From assembly GCA_903879775.1 (NCBI GenBank), contig CAIRMY010000228.1:1-15760 (forward strand): a DNA stretch of 15,760 nt, in the 5' to 3' direction. Under the pieces are notes generated by a model. That model was not told the DNA's origin and did not search any database. It saw nothing but the letters and a program-made list of their open reading frames with translations. This document shows positions 13,460 to 15,760 of the stretch, one piece after another. Within the stretch, counting starts at the first letter, position 1, and the number at the start of each line of letters is the position of its first letter. The position numbers and the translations under genes are program-made. The DNA comes from an uncultured Bacteroidota bacterium (GTDB lineage: Bacteria > Bacteroidota > Bacteroidia > NS11-12g > UBA955).

Positions 13460-14653
13460 ATGAATAATTCTATAGAAAATGTTTCCTTAGCTGGAGAAAA
13501 AGTATTGTTGCGTGTTGACTTCAACGTGCCTTTAAATGCAGCATTTGAAATCACCGACGATTCTCGTATGCGCGCTGCGGTGCCTACCATTGAAAAGATT
13601 TTGAAGGACGGTGGCTCGGTAATCATTATGAGTCATTTGGGCCGACCAAAAGAAGGTCCTGAAGATAAATTCTCTTTAAAGCATATTGTTGCTCATTTGA
13701 GTGAATTGTTGAATACTTCTGTAGATTTTGCAGATGATTGTATTGGCAGTCAAGCAATTGAGAAAGCAGCGGTTTTACAAGCGGGACAAGTTTTGTTGCT
13801 AGAGAATTTGCGTTTTTATAAAGAAGAAACGAAAGGCGACAGAGCATTTACAGAAAAATTAGCCCAATTGGGAACTTTTTATATGAATGATGCCTTTGGA
13901 ACAGCGCATAGAGCACATGCTTCAACGGCAATCATTGCTGAGTTTTTCCCAGGTAAAAAAGCCTTTGGCTATGTGATGGCACAAGAAGTTGCCAATGCAA
14001 TTAAAGTGATGGCCAATCCTGACCGTCCATTTACGGCAATTGTTGGTGGTGCCAAGGTTTCTGATAAAATTCTCATTGTAGAAAATCTCTTAAATATTGC
14101 CAATAACATCATTATTGGTGGAGGTATGGCGTATACTTTTTTCAAGGCTCAAGGAGGCACTATCGGCAACTCATTATGTGAAGACGAACGTTTGGATACC
14201 TGCTTAGAAATCCTTCAAAAAGCAAAAGAAAAAGGGGTAAATATTTATTTGCCAATGGATTCAACCATTGCCGATAAGTTTGCACCTGATGCAAATACTA
14301 CAAACTGCGAAAGCAATGCAATTCCAACAGGTTGGATGGGCTTAGACATTGGACAACAAGCAGCTGCCGATTTTAAAGAAGTTGTCTTGAAAAGCAAAAC
14401 CATTTTATGGAACGGTCCGATGGGTGTTTTTGAAATGGATGCATTTGCTAATGGAACTAAAACCATTGCAGAAGCTGTTGCTGAAGCAACCAATCATGGT
14501 GCATTTAGCTTAATAGGAGGTGGCGATAGTGCCGCAGCAGTCTACAAATTCGGGTTTGAAGACCAAGTGAGTTATGTAAGTACTGGCGGTGGAGCTTTAT
14601 TGGAATACTTTGAGGGAAAAGAACTTCCGGGTATTGCAGCAATTAACGCTTAA
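13460..14653 (+). CDS. pgk: Phosphoglycerate kinase
   Basis: PGK makes ATP and 3-phosphoglycerate from 1,3-bisphosphoglycerate and ADP in glycolysis. At 397 residues it is full length. It shows the signature VLLRVDFNVPL (15-25), the phosphoglycerate-binding SHLGRPK (58-64), LLENLRFY, MNDAFGTAHRAHAST, the hinge and ADP-site segment VGGAKVSDK, WNGPMGVFE, and the C-terminal GGGDSAAAVYKFG and STGGGALLEYFEGKELPGI. Nothing important is missing. It follows glyS by 2 bp with no promoter of its own in sight. Pairing of glycolysis with a tRNA synthetase has no obvious metabolic logic and probably reflects growth-linked expression. Its last 11 bp overlap the convergent downstream gene. Confidence 0.97.
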   Translation: MNNSIENVSLAGEKVLLRVDFNVPLNAAFEITDDSRMRAAVPTIEKILKDGGSVIIMSHLGRPKEGPEDKFSLKHIVAHLSELLNTSVDFADDCIGSQAIEKAAVLQAGQVLLLENLRFYKEETKGDRAFTEKLAQLGTFYMNDAFGTAHRAHASTAIIAEFFPGKKAFGYVMAQEVANAIKVMANPDRPFTAIVGGAKVSDKILIVENLLNIANNIIIGGGMAYTFFKAQGGTIGNSLCEDERLDTCLEILQKAKEKGVNIYLPMDSTIADKFAPDANTTNCESNAIPTGWMGLDIGQQAAADFKEVVLKSKTILWNGPMGVFEMDAFANGTKTIAEAVAEATNHGAFSLIGGGDSAAAVYKFGFEDQVSYVSTGGGALLEYFEGKELPGIAAINA

Positions 14654-15122
14654 GTAAGATTTCCTTTTCTGCCTGAGTGAACTCAGAGCATTTTTGATAA
14701 AAAGATTTCATCAACGTCCACAGAGGTTCTGTGGACTTTGTGTTTTTAAGGAGAAATGCTTTATCGTCGGCAAGATGACTTCTCATTCCTAAAATGGTTG
14801 GCGTATTGCACTCGAAACTGAAACGTAAGAATCTGATTTCAACATTATTAGGCGCCAAAATAACACTATTGTTTAAATTGGAATGGGCATTTTTTGCATA
14901 TTTCACCTTCGTAGATACCCATGTCGCATTTTTCGCCTCAAAGGCTTGTGCAGAAGCATAAAAAGCTTTCGCAATCGGGTCTGAATTTCTATATGGCGCA
15001 GTGAGGGATGTTAGCTTTGAAACCTCATTATGGTTCGAAATGGCATTCTGGTAGGTTTGCCTAATGAGCGTATAATTTGGTGTGGATGTAAAACATGAAA
15101 GAATAGAAAAAATCCAAAGCAT
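14643..15122 (-). CDS. Hypothetical small exported protein, possible lipoprotein
   Basis: I do not recognise this family. From ATG 15122 the protein has 159 residues. It begins with a very short hydrophobic stretch (MLWIFSILSC) whose Cys10 could be a lipobox cysteine, followed by a polar, mostly helical body rich in Asn, Ser and Thr. Helical segments such as DPIAKAFYASAQAFEAK and NSVILAPNNVEIRFLRFSF recall a helical-repeat (TPR-like) arrangement. The signal is shorter than usual and lacks the positive start. A TTG at 15131 would add three residues, and no other start is available before an upstream stop at about 15210. A TATTTTTG box sits 10 nt before the ATG. The 3' end overlaps pgk tail-to-tail by 11 bp. 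Function unknown. Confidence 0.6.
   Translation of the reverse strand: MLWIFSILSCFTSTPNYTLIRQTYQNAISNHNEVSKLTSLTAPYRNSDPIAKAFYASAQAFEAKNATWVSTKVKYAKNAHSNLNNSVILAPNNVEIRFLRFSFECNTPTILGMRSHLADDKAFLLKNTKSTEPLWTLMKSFYQKCSEFTQAEKEILLKR
14673..14695 (+). terminator. Weak candidate terminator of glyS-pgk
   Basis: CTGAG (14673-14677) and CTCAG (14682-14686) form a 5-bp stem with a TGAA loop, with five T at 14691-14695. The stem is short and 4 nt separate it from the T-run. It lies inside the 3' coding part of the convergent gene, so it may be chance. Confidence 0.3.
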
Positions 15123-15132
15123 AAAAAACAAA

Positions 15133-15140
15133 CAAAAATA
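15133..15140 (-). promoter_or_regulatory. Putative -7 box (TATTTTTG) of the possible lipoprotein gene
   Basis: A full TAnnTTTG match in the short gap after the corA-like gene, 10 nt before the ATG at 15122. The trinucleotide near -33 is TTC rather than TTG. Confidence 0.45.
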
Positions 15141-15171
15141 AGGGGATTTGGTTTTTGAGAATGACCTATAA

Positions 15172-15760
15172 TTATAACCAACGTCTTCTTCTGAAGAAAT
15201 ATAATGTGCTCAAAGATGAAATGATCATGAGTCCTATTGCGAACAAAAATCCGTAACGCCATTTATATTCATTGATGAATTCGAAATTCATACCATAGAT
15301 ACTAGCAATCAGGGTAGGAGGCATGAAAATGACACTTGCAACAGTGAAAATCTTGATGATTTTATTCTGTTCAATGTTAATCAAACCCATGAATGTATTT
15401 TGTAGATACTCCAAACGCTCGAAGTTGAAACTTGTGTGGTCGATGAGCGAATTGATGTCTTTAATGACAATTCTTAAACGTTCATAATCTTCACCTTCAA
15501 ACTCTTTGCTTTTTAAAATTGCCGACAATACGCGTTGTTTATCGACAGCGTTTTGTCGAAGTTCCATGGTTAATTCCTGAACCCTATTGATGCTCAAAAT
15601 GAGTTCTTCGTCTGGATCTTTATCGAAGGTCATTTCTTTGTGTGATTTTATTAAGCCCGCAATTATAGTTCCACCCCTCAATGTCAAATAACTGCTATCA
15701 GGATCATCTGGATCATAAGTCATATAAGTCTTATCATCTTTACCTATATAAAACTTATAC
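15172..15760 (-). CDS. CorA-family divalent cation transporter (5' end outside the window)
   Basis: This is the C-terminal 195 residues or so of a CorA-type Mg2+/Co2+ channel of the inner membrane. The cytoplasmic part includes the long helix region (about LILSINRVQELTMELRQNAVDKQRVL onward). TM1 (FTVASVIFMPPTLIASIYGMN) ends in the selectivity motif YGMN. A short loop (FEFINEYKWRY) links to TM2 (GFLFAIGLMIISSLSTLYFF), and the protein ends in a basic tail RRRRWL. The frame is open through the right edge, so the start lies beyond 15760; the first internal ATG near 15723 is not the true start. About 120-150 N-terminal residues are probably missing. Mg2+ is the commonest substrate in the family, but the ion cannot be told here. 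Confidence 0.9.
   Translation of the reverse strand, partial: YKFYIGKDDKTYMTYDPDDPDSSYLTLRGGTIIAGLIKSHKEMTFDKDPDEELILSINRVQELTMELRQNAVDKQRVLSAILKSKEFEGEDYERLRIVIKDINSLIDHTSFNFERLEYLQNTFMGLINIEQNKIIKIFTVASVIFMPPTLIASIYGMNFEFINEYKWRYGFLFAIGLMIISSLSTLYFFRRRRWL

Noticed and set aside
1..15760. Defence island, prophage, insertion sequence, CRISPR array, tRNA or rRNA genes
   Set aside because: No transposase, integrase, phage or Cas proteins, no spaced direct repeats and no cloverleaf or rRNA sequence were seen; the gene content is housekeeping throughout.

Overview
The window looks like ordinary chromosomal DNA of a Bacteroidota bacterium, most likely from the Flavobacteriales or a neighbouring order. 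The reasons are low G+C (roughly 37-38% by eye), almost no Shine-Dalgarno sequences, repeated TAnnTTTG promoter -7 boxes, a ribosomal protein S16 with a long Ala/Glu-rich tail, and a one-gene (alpha2-type) glycyl-tRNA synthetase. Every gene but one is complete; the corA-like gene runs off the right edge. I see no insertion sequence, phage gene, CRISPR array, tRNA or rRNA.

Layout. Left (1-2000): a family 2 glycosyltransferase (-) and a left-handed beta-helix N-acetyltransferase (+) diverge from one short control region and suggest surface glycan synthesis. An Sfp-type phosphopantetheinyl transferase (-) follows. Its 3' end overlaps the acetyltransferase tail-to-tail, and its start codon shares a CATG with the divergent WD40 gene. 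Centre-left (1986-4401, +): a seven-bladed WD40 protein, a predicted secreted or outer-membrane protein, and dCTP deaminase. Centre (4404-8395, -): one tight operon, rpsP-rimM-trmD, continuing into a DnaQ/ExoX-like exonuclease, an RluA-type pseudouridine synthase and a CxxCxxCC metal-binding protein. Its junctions are ATGA or similar overlaps and it ends at a clear intrinsic terminator. A possible small RNA with its own promoter sits between the last gene and that terminator. Centre-right: a UvrD/PcrA helicase and an orphan PhoR-like histidine kinase (both -). The kinase diverges from the glyS-pgk pair (+). Right: a possible short lipoprotein (-) and the 3' part of a CorA-family transporter (-).

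The gene content is housekeeping: ribosome assembly, tRNA modification, translation, glycolysis, dUTP supply and DNA repair. I did not find a convincing new defence or mobile system. The observations worth following are at nucleotide level. (1) There is a candidate small RNA of about 72 nt with a TTG-N19 promoter, a palindrome at its -33 end and a terminator shared with the S16 operon. (2) The heptamer TGAGGGA is strongly over-represented, with 13 copies seen against about one expected, and this could be a Chi-like or other chromosome-wide signal. (3) -7 boxes repeatedly sit only 4-12 nt before start codons, which predicts leaderless or nearly leaderless mRNAs. (4) Two divergent start codons overlap in a CATG.
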